18,107 bases of DNA from Firmicutes bacterium CAG:170 (GTDB lineage: Bacteria > Bacillota > Clostridia > Oscillospirales > Oscillospiraceae), in the NCBI GenBank assembly GCA_000436735.1, contig FR887184.1, positions 17,959 through 36,065 on the forward strand. Direction: 5' to 3'. The notes below the pieces were generated by a model. The model searched no databases and was not told the DNA's origin. It worked only from the letters and a program-made list of their open reading frames with translations. Position numbers and translations under genes: made by a program. This document shows, in pieces, positions 1 to 6,769 of the stretch; within the stretch, counting starts at the first letter, position 1; every line of letters begins with the position of its first letter.

Positions 1-1188
1 GCCATGTCCGGCAAGTGGTCCCCCACCGGCTGCCACAAGGTCGGCGCGAGCTTCGGCTGCCTGGCCCCGCGCCTCGTGACCGGCCAGTTCGACGCCACCT
101 ACCATCATGCCGTATGGCCCTCCACCGGCAACTACTGCCGCGGCGGCGCGTTCAACTCCAAGCTGCTGGCATGCGACTCTGTCGCCATCCTGCCGCAGGA
201 CATGTCCAAGGAGCGTTTTGACTGGCTCAAGACCATCGCCGGCCAGATCATCGCCACCCCCGGCTGCGAGTCCAACGTCAAGGAGATCTTCGACAAGACG
301 TGGGAGCTGAAAAAAGACCCCAGCATGATGATCTTCAACCAGTTCGCCGAGATGGGCAACCCCCTGTGGCACTACAATGTCACCGGCTACGCCCTTGCAG
401 ACCTCTTTGAAGCCGTCAAGAAGCCCGGCCAGAGACTGGCAGGCGCCTGCTTCACCTCCGGCTCCGCCGGCACGATGTCCGCGGGCGACCTTCTGAAGGA
501 GCGCTACCCCGCCATGAAGCTCGCCGTCGGCGAAGCCCTCCAGTGCCCGACCATCCTTGACAACGGCTTCGGCGGCCACCGCATCGAGGGCATCGGCGAC
601 AAGCACATCCCCTGGGTCCACAATGTCAAGAACACCGACATGGTCATCGACATCGACGACGAAGATTCCCAGAGACTGCTTCGCCTCTTCAACTGCAAGG
701 AAGGCCAGGAGTACCTCAAGACCCTCGGCATCTCCGACGAGCAGCTTGAAAAGTTCACCTGGATGGGCATTTCCGGCATCGCCAACGTCCTGTGCTGCAT
801 CAAGATGGCGAAGTTCTATGAGCTGACCGAGGACGACGTCGTCGTCACCGTTCTGACCGACTCTGCCGTCATGTACAAGTCCCGTGTCGATGAGCTCAAC
901 GAGCAGTACGGCGCGTACACTGCGCAGGCGGCGGAACTGGATCACAACCTGCATATGCTCGGCCTCAAGACCGACAACATGCTCGAGCTGACCTATCCGG
1001 AGCGCAAGCGCGTCCACAACCTCAAGTATTACACCTGGGTCGAGCAGCAGGGTATGTCCGTCGAGGACCTCAACGCCCAGTGGTACGACACCAAGAACAC
1101 CTGGGACGCCGTCCACGCACAGGCCAAGGAGCTCGACGAGCTCATCAACGCGTTCAACGACGAAGTTGGTCTGCTGAAGGCGCTGTAA
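1..1188 (+). CDS. Fold-type II PLP-dependent enzyme (cysteine synthase/threonine synthase-like), 5' end off window
   Basis: This is the C-terminal 395 codons of a PLP enzyme of the tryptophan-synthase-beta superfamily. The first visible Met (position 4) is not the start: an in-frame Ala codon precedes it, and the probable Schiff-base Lys (codon 37-39, in PTGCHKVGA) would be residue 12, far too close to the N-terminus for this fold. A PSTGNYCRGG segment gives the STGN loop that holds the PLP ring. A Ser/Gly-rich loop (TSGSAGTMSAG) fits the phosphate-binding site. The C-terminal third is helical and charged and resembles no specific characterised enzyme I can name. Substrate is unknown. Cysteine synthase, diaminopropionate lyase or another beta-elimination/replacement activity are all possible. 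It ends 56 bases from a convergent small ORF, with a bidirectional terminator between. Its neighbour thrC is a second fold-type II enzyme, but the two are not in one operon. The family call is firm; the reaction is not. Confidence 0.85.
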   Translation, partial: AMSGKWSPTGCHKVGASFGCLAPRLVTGQFDATYHHAVWPSTGNYCRGGAFNSKLLACDSVAILPQDMSKERFDWLKTIAGQIIATPGCESNVKEIFDKTWELKKDPSMMIFNQFAEMGNPLWHYNVTGYALADLFEAVKKPGQRLAGACFTSGSAGTMSAGDLLKERYPAMKLAVGEALQCPTILDNGFGGHRIEGIGDKHIPWVHNVKNTDMVIDIDDEDSQRLLRLFNCKEGQEYLKTLGISDEQLEKFTWMGISGIANVLCCIKMAKFYELTEDDVVVTVLTDSAVMYKSRVDELNEQYGAYTAQAAELDHNLHMLGLKTDNMLELTYPERKRVHNLKYYTWVEQQGMSVEDLNAQWYDTKNTWDAVHAQAKELDELINAFNDEVGLLKAL

Positions 1189-1218
1189 GCCTTTCCTTTT
1201 GCATATCTGACCAGAAAA

Positions 1219-1244
1219 CGGGGTGGGGTCATTGCCCCACCCCG
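1219..1244. terminator. Bidirectional intrinsic terminator between convergent genes
   Basis: A perfect 10-bp stem CGGGGTGGGG/CCCCACCCCG (1219-1228 and 1235-1244) closes a TCATTG loop. Read on the minus strand it is followed by TTTTC and starts directly after the stop codon of the 50-residue ORF. Read on the plus strand the T run is poor (TTAT), but the stem is very strong and lies 31 bases after the PLP gene stop. It therefore suits both converging genes. Confidence 0.85.
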
Positions 1245-1397
1245 TTATGCATCCGCCGCGAGAAACGCTTCCTCGGCGTTGTGCTCTCCCTCGATCAGGA
1301 GCTGTCTCGCCGATCCGTAATTCTGGTTATCCAGCGCACGGAGCGCCTGCTCTACCGCGCGGAATAAAATGGTGTAATATTCGGGAACATCCTGCAT
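1245..1397 (-). CDS. 50-residue conserved-looking small protein, function unknown
   Basis: A short minus-strand ORF of 50 codons plus stop. It begins MQDVPEYYTILFRAVEQALR and ends AEEAFLAADA. The start is supported by AAAGGAGATTCG (complement of about 1405-1416), a near-ideal Shine-Dalgarno. A good promoter lies upstream (TTGCAA, 17 bp, TAATAT) and a terminator directly downstream, so it has every signal of a real gene. The protein is acidic, probably entirely alpha-helical, with no Cys, no signal peptide and no membrane segment. I recall similar small helical proteins (PEYYT-LF start, EAEE-F end) in clostridial genomes without a known role; that is memory, not a search. It diverges from the RHH-thrC pair, and the repeated boxes in the shared gap overlap its -35, so the RHH protein may control it. 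Confidence 0.75.
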   Translation of the reverse strand: MQDVPEYYTILFRAVEQALRALDNQNYGSARQLLIEGEHNAEEAFLAADA

Positions 1398-1439
1398 ATT
1401 CTAACGAATCTCCTTTCGTTGCACGTTTGTGCTACGTTT

Positions 1440-1468
1440 ATATTACAACAGGCAGCGTGCGATTGCAA
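1440..1468 (-). promoter_or_regulatory. Sigma-A-type promoter for the 50-residue ORF
   Basis: On the minus strand, TTGCAA (complement of 1463-1468), a 17-bp spacer and TAATAT (complement of 1440-1445) make a good housekeeping promoter. Transcription is predicted to begin near 1433, about 36 bases before the start codon at 1397. The -35 hexamer lies inside one of the TTGCAATACA boxes described next, so a protein bound there would be expected to block this promoter. Confidence 0.6.
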
Positions 1469-1510
1469 TACAATTTGCATTACATATCATAATGTGAGGT
1501 GTATTGCAAT
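1462..1510. promoter_or_regulatory. Repeated-box region: candidate RHH operator and/or RBS-masking hairpin
   Basis: Perfect 11-base inverted arms ATTGCAATACA (1462-1472) and TGTATTGCAAT (1500-1510) flank a second inverted pair CATTA (1478-1482) and TAATG (1490-1494). There is also a direct repeat: TTGCAATACA (1463-1472) and TTGCATTACA (1475-1484), 9 of 10 identical with a 12-bp period. The right arm runs into the ATG (1509) of the RHH gene. Its Shine-Dalgarno (GAGGTG) lies between the arms. As DNA, three related half-sites are typical of RHH operators. As RNA, 11+5 base pairs would bury the start codon, if the transcript begins far enough upstream. Which reading is right cannot be decided from sequence. 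Confidence 0.6.
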
Positions 1511-1685
1511 GAGGAAATTCCGGATCCCGAGTATTCCGCCCACGACAAACAAAAGCATCCGCTTCCCGAACGACGTCATCGACGAGATCGAGGAGGCCAT
1601 CAAGGGCACGGACTGCACCTTTTCCGCCTTTGTGGTGGAGGCCGTGCGGGTCGCTCTTGAAAATTTGAAGGAGGATTCTGAATGA
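1509..1685 (+). CDS. Ribbon-helix-helix (CopG/Arc-type) small DNA-binding protein
   Basis: A 58-residue protein. The start at 1509 is chosen over an upstream in-frame ATG at 1419 because GAGGTG precedes it by about 9 bases and the earlier frame reads through promoter-like sequence. The fold is visible: a basic/proline-rich N-terminal arm (MRKFRIPSIPPTTN), a beta-strand KSIRFP (residues 15-20), helix A (VIDEIEEAIK, 23-32), a short turn, and helix B (TFSAFVVEAVRVALENLKE, 38-56). This matches the RHH family, in which a dimer inserts the strand into the major groove; it is close to the YlcI/YnfO type. The stop overlaps the thrC start as ATGA (1682-1685), implying translational coupling. It probably regulates its own operon through the boxes at 1462-1510 and perhaps the divergent small ORF. 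No toxin partner is visible, so an antitoxin role is less likely. Confidence 0.8.
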   Translation: MRKFRIPSIPPTTNKSIRFPNDVIDEIEEAIKGTDCTFSAFVVEAVRVALENLKEDSE

Positions 1686-2923
1686 AAAACGTCAAATGCG
1701 CGCGCTGTGTGCGCTGCGGCAAGGAATATGAAGCCGTCCCGAACCTCACGAACTGCTCCTGCGGCGGCATTCTGGATATTATCTACGATTACGACTACAT
1801 CAAGGCGCATTTCACCAAGGAAACGCTGAAAAACCGGAACAATCCGACCATGTGGCGCTACCGCGAGCTGCTGCCGGTCGAGGAAACGACGCCCGACACG
1901 CCGCTGCGCGTGGGCTGGAGCCCACTGTATGAGGAGCCGCGGCTTGCCGCTCTGCTCGGCCTCAAAAAGCTTTGGGTGAAGGACGACGGCATCAACCCCA
2001 CCGCGTCTCTCAAGGACCGCGCCTCCGCCATGGCGGTCGCCAAGGCGCAGGAGGCGGGCGCAAAGATCATCGCCTGCTCCTCTACGGGCAACGCCGCCTC
2101 CAGTCTTGCGGGCAACGCCGCTGCTGCGGGACTCAAGACCTACATTTTCGTTCCCGAGCGTGCGCCTAAGGGCAAGGTCGCGCAGCTCATGATCTTCGGC
2201 GCGAACGTCATTTCCGTCAAGGGCAACTATGAGGAGACGTTCAAGATGTCCGCCGAGGCCATCGACAAGTGGGGCTGGTACAACCGAAACGCCGCCATCA
2301 ACCCCTATCTCTCCGAGGGCAAGAAGACCGTCTCGCTCGAGATCGCCGAGCAGCTGAACTGGGAAATGCCGGACTATCTGGCCATTTCCGTCGGCGACGG
2401 CTGCACCATCGCAGGCGTGTGGAAGGGTCTCAAGGACCTGTATGCCATCGGCTTCATCGACAAGCTGCCGCGGCTCATCTCCGCGCAGTCGACCGGCTGC
2501 TACCCCATCAACCGTGCCATTCAGGAGAACAAGCCGTGGGAGCCGATGGAGGAAAACACCATCGCCGATTCCATCTCCGTGGGCGTGCCGCGCAATGCCG
2601 ATAAGGCACTCATGGCCATCCGTGAGTCGAACGGCATTGCCGTCAACGTGACCGACGAAGAGATTCTGGCGGCGCAGAAGCTCCTCGGCCGCACCTGCGG
2701 CGTGTTCGGCGAGCCTGCGGGCGTCACCGGCACGGCGGCGCTCAAGAAGGCCTGCGAGCAGGGCCTCATCCCGCACGACGCGACGGTCGTCTCCGTCGTG
2801 ACCGGCAACGGCCTGAAGGACGTGGCAAACGCCATCAAGTCCGCAGGCGAACCCATCAACATCAAGCCCGATCTCGACCTCATGGTCGAGGAATTTGCCA
2901 AGCGCGGCGTCACCGTCGAGTGA
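1682..2923 (+). CDS. thrC: Threonine synthase
   Basis: A 413-residue PLP enzyme converting O-phospho-L-homoserine to L-threonine and phosphate, the last step of threonine synthesis, in the cytoplasm. The N-terminus has a Cys-rich knuckle (C6, C9, C12, C25, C27) as in zinc-ribbon-bearing bacterial threonine synthases. The Schiff-base lysine is K111 in NPTASLKDRAS. The cofactor ring loop is SSTGNAAS (133-140), and a glycine-rich phosphate loop SVGDGCTIAG lies near 236-245. The length is normal for the short (about 400 aa) class. The start overlaps the stop of the RHH gene by four bases, so its translation probably depends on that gene. A strong terminator follows at 2957-2985. With the ThrE exporter next door, the locus looks devoted to threonine supply and export. 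A mis-assigned specificity within the fold is possible, but the motif set is typical. Confidence 0.93.
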   Translation: MKNVKCARCVRCGKEYEAVPNLTNCSCGGILDIIYDYDYIKAHFTKETLKNRNNPTMWRYRELLPVEETTPDTPLRVGWSPLYEEPRLAALLGLKKLWVKDDGINPTASLKDRASAMAVAKAQEAGAKIIACSSTGNAASSLAGNAAAAGLKTYIFVPERAPKGKVAQLMIFGANVISVKGNYEETFKMSAEAIDKWGWYNRNAAINPYLSEGKKTVSLEIAEQLNWEMPDYLAISVGDGCTIAGVWKGLKDLYAIGFIDKLPRLISAQSTGCYPINRAIQENKPWEPMEENTIADSISVGVPRNADKALMAIRESNGIAVNVTDEEILAAQKLLGRTCGVFGEPAGVTGTAALKKACEQGLIPHDATVVSVVTGNGLKDVANAIKSAGEPINIKPDLDLMVEEFAKRGVTVE

Positions 2924-2956
2924 TCCCGGCGAATGCGCCGGATTTCAAATCCATCA

Positions 2957-2985
2957 TGCAGCCCGGGCCTCCGGGCTGCATTTTT
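2957..2985 (+). terminator. Intrinsic terminator after thrC
   Basis: A 10-bp perfect stem TGCAGCCCGG/CCGGGCTGCA (2957-2966 and 2971-2980) closed by GCCT and followed by TTTTT, 34 bases after the thrC stop. It separates thrC from the exporter transcript. Confidence 0.92.
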
Positions 2986-3014
2986 AATCCCATGCCCGCA
3001 AGCGCACAACGCTC

Positions 3015-3042
3015 TTGTTTTCTTTTCCATATATGGTATACT
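3015..3042 (+). promoter_or_regulatory. Promoter of the ThrE-type exporter (extended -10)
   Basis: TTGTTT (3015-3020), a 16-bp spacer and TATACT (3037-3042), with TG at 3034-3035 forming an extended -10. Transcription would begin near 3049, giving a leader of about 53 bases. Confidence 0.75.
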
Positions 3043-3058
3043 GGAGAAAAAATGCAGG

Positions 3059-3096
3059 GCCCGCCGTCCGGCGGGCGCCGCGAAGCGCTTCGGAGG
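3059..3096 (+). promoter_or_regulatory. Structured leader with RBS ahead of the exporter gene
   Basis: The leader can form a 7-bp hairpin GCCCGCC/GGCGGGC (3059-3065 and 3070-3076, loop GTCC), followed by the palindrome GAAGCGCTTC (3082-3091), which abuts the CGGAGG ribosome site (3091-3096). There is no T run, so this is not a terminator. It could modulate translation, but no known riboswitch class is recognised. Confidence 0.35.
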
Positions 3097-3101
3097 CTTG
3101 G

Positions 3102-4349
3102 ATGGACTATTATCTTCTGACAGATCTGGCGGCGAGGCTGGGCTATGAGCTGGCCGTGAGCGGTGCGGAGACTTTCCGCGTGGAGGACAGCGTCCGGCGG
3201 CTGCTGCTGGCCTACGGAATCGAGTGCGAGGTCTTTGCCATTCCGAACTGTCTCGTCATCAGTCTCGAGACCGCGAACGGCAAGCCGCTGAGCATCATGA
3301 AGCGCATCGGCTTCCACGGGAACAATCTCGAGGCCGTGGAGCGGCTGAACGCGCTGTGCAGGAAAATCTGCGCCGAAAGGCCGGAGCCGGGAACGGCGGA
3401 GCAGTGGCTGCGGCAGACGAAGGCAGAATGCCGCGTTTTCTCCACGCCCATGTACTATCTCGGGAATTTTCTCGGCCCGGCGGGCTTCAGCCTGCTCTTC
3501 GGCGGGACGCTGCGCGACGCGTTTCTCGCGGGCTTGATGGGCCTGATCGTCGGCCTTGTGAACCGCTACATGAGCAAGCTGGAAACGAACCCGTTTTTCA
3601 GCACCATCGCCGCCGCGTTCGCCATGGCCGTCCCGGCCTATCTGCTGGCCGGCTGGGGCATTGCGGACAACATCGACGCCGTGATCATCGGCGCAGCCAT
3701 GATCCTCGTGCCGGGACTGCTCATCACGAACTCCATGCGCGACCTCATCTACGGCGACACGAACTCCGGCATCAACCGCATCGTGCAGGTCTTTCTGACG
3801 GCATTCGCCATCGCGCTCGGGACGGCGGCGGCGTGGCATGTGACGGCGGGCGTCTACGGCCAGACCGTCTCCGCCGTTTCGGTGAGCTACCCCGTCTGGG
3901 CGCAGTGCCTCGCGGTGCTGGTCGGCAGCGTCGGCTTCTCCATCCTCTTCAATATCCACGGCTGGGGCAGCTGGCTGTGCATCATTGCAAGCGTTATGAC
4001 GTGGACGGTCTATCTGCTGGCGCAGCGGTTCGGCTGCGATATCTACGGCATGTGTCTCTTTGCCACCATTTTTGCGGCGACCTACGCGGAGATCATGGCG
4101 CGCATCCGGAAATATCCCGTGACCTCATATCTGATCGTGGCGATCTTCACGCTCATGCCCGGCTCCGGCATTTATTACACGATGCGCCTCGGCGTGGAGG
4201 GCAATATGCAGGCGGCGCTTGCCAAGGGTCTGGAGACCGCCGGGATCGCGGGCAGCATCGCGGTCGGCATTCTCCTGGTCTCGACCGTCTCGCGGCTGCT
4301 GCGGGTCTGGCGCGGCCAGAAAAGGGCGCGTGTCCGCGCCGGGAAATGA
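3102..4349 (+). CDS. Threonine/serine exporter, ThrE family (fused two-domain form)
   Basis: A 415-residue integral membrane protein. The start at 3102 is chosen because CGGAGG lies 5 bases upstream; the longer in-frame ORF begins inside the promoter. Residues 1-115 are soluble and carry the ThrE N-domain signature SGAETFRVEDS (20-30). From about 115 there are roughly nine to ten hydrophobic segments. They include the hallmark LVPGLLITNSMRDL (202-215) of the first membrane domain and LMPGSGIYYT (351-360) of the second (ThrE_2-like) domain, so both halves are in one chain. The characterised actinobacterial ThrE exports threonine and serine by proton-driven antiport; the substrate here is inferred from family and from the thrC neighbour 178 bases upstream. 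Some members of this fold have been linked to other small acids, so specificity is not certain. Confidence 0.85.
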   Translation: MDYYLLTDLAARLGYELAVSGAETFRVEDSVRRLLLAYGIECEVFAIPNCLVISLETANGKPLSIMKRIGFHGNNLEAVERLNALCRKICAERPEPGTAEQWLRQTKAECRVFSTPMYYLGNFLGPAGFSLLFGGTLRDAFLAGLMGLIVGLVNRYMSKLETNPFFSTIAAAFAMAVPAYLLAGWGIADNIDAVIIGAAMILVPGLLITNSMRDLIYGDTNSGINRIVQVFLTAFAIALGTAAAWHVTAGVYGQTVSAVSVSYPVWAQCLAVLVGSVGFSILFNIHGWGSWLCIIASVMTWTVYLLAQRFGCDIYGMCLFATIFAATYAEIMARIRKYPVTSYLIVAIFTLMPGSGIYYTMRLGVEGNMQAALAKGLETAGIAGSIAVGILLVSTVSRLLRVWRGQKRARVRAGK

Positions 4350-4374
4350 GCGGTGTGAAAGCGCGCCGTGTGAA

Positions 4375-4403
4375 TTGCGGTTTCCGGTAAAAGCTGCTAT
4401 AAT
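4375..4403 (+). promoter_or_regulatory. Promoter of the sortase-LCP operon
   Basis: TTGCGG (4375-4380), a 17-bp spacer and a perfect TATAAT (4398-4403), predicting transcription from about 4410. The AAAAGGTGAT ribosome site follows just ahead of the ATG at 4435. Confidence 0.85.
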
Positions 4404-4434
4404 GACCGGGACTTGAAAATGAAAAGGTGATCGA

Positions 4435-5331
4435 ATGTCCTCAAAAGCCAAGAAAACCATCCTGATTGCGGTGGCTGCCGTCTGCATTCTGGTGTGCGTC
4501 GGAAGCGGTCTGTTCCTGTATCAGTATTATCACGGCGTGCAGGTGGAAAGCACGCTGCTCGAACGCATGAAAACCGGCACGGCAGAAATCTCCTCCACGC
4601 CCGCTCCGTCCGACCAGCCGGAGCAGCCGGAGCAGGACTCCGGCGAAACGCCGGAGGAATCTGAAACCGATGCAGCGCCGTCCGAGGAGGAGCCGCTGAT
4701 GAAAACCGTCCGCCTGCCGGTCGATTTCGCGCAGCTTCAGGCCGAAGCGCCGGATATCTACGCCTGGCTTGAGCTGCCGGACACCGGGATCGACGATCCG
4801 GTCCTTCAGCGCGCGGGCGCGGATCTGTTCTATAACAGCCACAACGCCTACGGGCAGTATTACATGTGCGGCGCGGTGTTCTCGCAGAGCGCCTACAACG
4901 GCCGCAATTTCGATTCTCCGATGACCGTCCTCTACGGCCACAGCACCGTGCTCGGCCAGCCGGGCGCATTCATGGAGCTGAATAACTACGCCGACGAGGC
5001 GTATTTTGATGCGCACCGGGAGATGCGGGTCTATATGCCCGACGGGATGTACGTCTACCGCATTTTCGCCGCCTGCGTCCACAGCAACGAGCATCTGCTC
5101 TACTGCCACGATTTTTCGGACGAGACGCAGTTCGACGCCTTTTTCAGCAGCCTGACGGAGGACACCTCGCCGGACAGCCACATTGACGCGGAGGCTCTGC
5201 CGCAGGCCGGAGACAAGGTCCTGACGCTCTCCACCTGCTACAGCGCCAACAAGAATCTGCGCTATCTGGTGATGGGTGTGCTCGAAGAATTCGTCCCGAC
5301 GGCGGAGGCCGCAGGAAGAGAGGCGGCGTAA
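4435..5331 (+). CDS. Class B sortase
   Basis: A 298-residue membrane-anchored cysteine transpeptidase that would cut sorted proteins and attach them to the cell wall outside the membrane. One N-terminal membrane helix (about residues 8-30) is followed by a Pro/Glu-rich spacer (about 52-88) and the sortase domain (about 90-288). The catalytic triad is visible: H169 in LYGHST, C268 in TLSTCYS, and R276 in NLRYLV. The spacing and the TLSTC motif fit class B. No LPxTG/NPxTG substrate protein is encoded nearby, so the target is unknown; it may act on peptidoglycan or on proteins encoded elsewhere. Its TAA shares its last base with the ATG of the LCP gene (TAATG, 5329-5333), suggesting coupled translation. 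The acidic spacer probably lifts the domain through the wall. Confidence 0.9.
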   Translation: MSSKAKKTILIAVAAVCILVCVGSGLFLYQYYHGVQVESTLLERMKTGTAEISSTPAPSDQPEQPEQDSGETPEESETDAAPSEEEPLMKTVRLPVDFAQLQAEAPDIYAWLELPDTGIDDPVLQRAGADLFYNSHNAYGQYYMCGAVFSQSAYNGRNFDSPMTVLYGHSTVLGQPGAFMELNNYADEAYFDAHREMRVYMPDGMYVYRIFAACVHSNEHLLYCHDFSDETQFDAFFSSLTEDTSPDSHIDAEALPQAGDKVLTLSTCYSANKNLRYLVMGVLEEFVPTAEAAGREAA

Positions 5332-6650
5332 TGGCACGATATCAGGGACGCTTTGAGCGTTCGCGCCGGAAGCCCGCGCCGGAGAAAGCTCCGCAGGAGC
5401 CTGTCCTCCCGGCGGAGGAGACTCCGTCCGCAGCGGATCCTGCGGAGGCCGTGACCGCGCAGAGGTCAGAGACATCACAGGAGCCGGAACGCGCGGCAGA
5501 AAAAGTATCCGCGCACACAGCAGAAAACGCGCCGGAGGACGGCGCATCGAAAAAGAAAAAGCGCGGGAGCCGGATCGGCGTCATTCTGGTCTGCATTCTG
5601 GTCGTGCTGGCCGCGGCCATGGGCTCGCTGGCGCTGCACGTTTACCTGCGCGGAAAGCGGATGCGGCAGAATACGTCCGCCCCGAATCTCGCCGCGCTCC
5701 AGCAGCCCGCCGCACCGGCGGAGGCTCCGGAGGCGCCGCTTCCGGAGGAGGAAGCGCCAGCCCCGGAGGAGCCGGAAAAAGTGCTGGAGGTCGTAGACGA
5801 GGGCACGATCCGCTACGGCGGTAAGCTCTACCGCTATAACAGCGATATCACGACCTTCCTCCTGCTCGGCATCGACTCGCAGCAGCCGGAAAATACCGAC
5901 GGCACCTGCAACGTCGATGCATTCTCGGACGTTATCATGCTGGCGGCAGTAGACTTCCGCAACCGGCAGATCTCCCTGCTCACGCTCTCGCGCGACACGA
6001 TGTGCGAATTTCAGCGGCTCAACCCCGACGGGAGTGAGCGCGACTGGGCGACCGGTCAGCTGGCGCTGACGTTCTCCTACGGAGACGGCGCGCTCAAGAG
6101 CTGCGAGATCACCAAAAACGCCGTCTCGCAGGCGCTGAGCGACCTGCCCATCCAGTCCTGCTCCGCGCTGTATCTCGACGGCCTGCGGCGGCTGACCGAT
6201 GCGGTCGGCGGCGTGACGGTCACGGTGCTCGAGGATCTCAGCTACGGCTACGCCTCCATGCAGCCCGGCGCGGAGGTGACGCTCGACGGCGCGATGGCGG
6301 AGCGCTATATCCGCGCGCGCGAACGCACCGAGGAGGGCAATCTCAAGCGCATGGAGCGCCAGAAGCAGTTCTTCACGGCGCTGATGAAAAAGGTCCTCGC
6401 CTCCGTCAAGGAGCGCCCGGCCAGCATTCTCGATCTCTACGGCAAGATCAGCAGCGACGTCGTCACCGATCTGGAGACCGGCGATATTCTCTATCTTGCG
6501 ACCGAGGCGTCCGGAATGCGGATCGACACGAATATCCGGAATGTTCCCGGCACGGTCACGAGCGATGAAAACGGCTTCGTGCAGTATGATCTGGACGAAG
6601 CGGGCCTGCTGGAGCTGCTGTTGGATGTCTATTATGAAGCCGAAGAATAA
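5331..6650 (+). CDS. LytR-CpsA-Psr (LCP) family cell-wall ligase
   Basis: A 439-residue LCP-family protein. Such proteins attach anionic glycopolymers (teichoic acids, capsule) to peptidoglycan from lipid-linked precursors. The N-terminal 80 residues are cytoplasmic, Pro/Glu-rich and end in a KKKKR stop. A single membrane helix spans about 81-104. A second Ala/Pro/Glu-rich spacer (115-155) leads to the LCP domain (about 174-390). Conserved acidic and basic residues of the active site are seen at LLGIDSQ (D182), DAFSDVIML (D200) and LTLSRDTM (R221), and the arginine-rich RARERTEEGNLKRMERQ segment is also typical. It is cotranscribed with, and overlaps, the sortase gene. Both carry acidic Pro-rich linkers, so they may work at the same place in the wall. 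The long charged cytoplasmic tail is unusual and might be a regulatory or docking region. Confidence 0.9.
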   Translation: MARYQGRFERSRRKPAPEKAPQEPVLPAEETPSAADPAEAVTAQRSETSQEPERAAEKVSAHTAENAPEDGASKKKKRGSRIGVILVCILVVLAAAMGSLALHVYLRGKRMRQNTSAPNLAALQQPAAPAEAPEAPLPEEEAPAPEEPEKVLEVVDEGTIRYGGKLYRYNSDITTFLLLGIDSQQPENTDGTCNVDAFSDVIMLAAVDFRNRQISLLTLSRDTMCEFQRLNPDGSERDWATGQLALTFSYGDGALKSCEITKNAVSQALSDLPIQSCSALYLDGLRRLTDAVGGVTVTVLEDLSYGYASMQPGAEVTLDGAMAERYIRARERTEEGNLKRMERQKQFFTALMKKVLASVKERPASILDLYGKISSDVVTDLETGDILYLATEASGMRIDTNIRNVPGTVTSDENGFVQYDLDEAGLLELLLDVYYEAEE

Positions 6651-6662
6651 AGTATGAATAAG

Positions 6663-6691
6663 GGGCCTCTCACAAGAGAGGCCCTTCTTTT
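6663..6691 (+). terminator. Intrinsic terminator after the LCP gene
   Basis: A 9-bp perfect stem GGGCCTCTC/GAGAGGCCC (6663-6671 and 6676-6684), ACAA loop, then TTCTTTTG, 12 bases after the stop. It may also slow transcripts coming from the convergent Crp/Fnr gene. Confidence 0.9.
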
Positions 6692-6697
6692 GTGCTG

Positions 6698-6767
6698 AAG
6701 GCGCGGTGCGGTTTGCAAAGCCGCTCCGCGAATCGCACCGTACCTTCGGTGCATACGAATGCGCCTT
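6698..6767. other. Highly folded intergenic segment with alternative hairpins
   Basis: An outer 7-bp pair AAGGCGC/GCGCCTT (6698-6704 and 6761-6767) encloses two mutually exclusive stems. GGTGCG (6705-6710) can pair with CGCACC (6734-6739), or GCACCG (6735-6740) with CGGTGC (6747-6752). It sits between the LCP terminator and the stop codon of the convergent Crp/Fnr gene. It lacks a U run, so it is not a simple terminator; a small RNA or 3'-end structure is possible. Confidence 0.35.
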
Positions 6768-6769
6768 TC

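Noticed and set aside
1509..1685. Toxin-antitoxin system (RHH as antitoxin)
   Set aside because: The overlapping downstream gene is threonine synthase, and the divergent 50-residue protein is acidic with no toxin features; gene order does not fit a typical module.
1487..2776. Long minus-strand ORF opposite thrC
   Set aside because: It is a mirror of a clearly coding high-GC gene, with Arg/Ala/Gly/Asp-rich low-complexity translation and no ribosome site or domain.
2910..3959. 349-residue minus-strand ORF opposite the ThrE gene
   Set aside because: The His/Arg/Asp-rich composition is typical of antisense shadow; the plus strand has all ThrE motifs.
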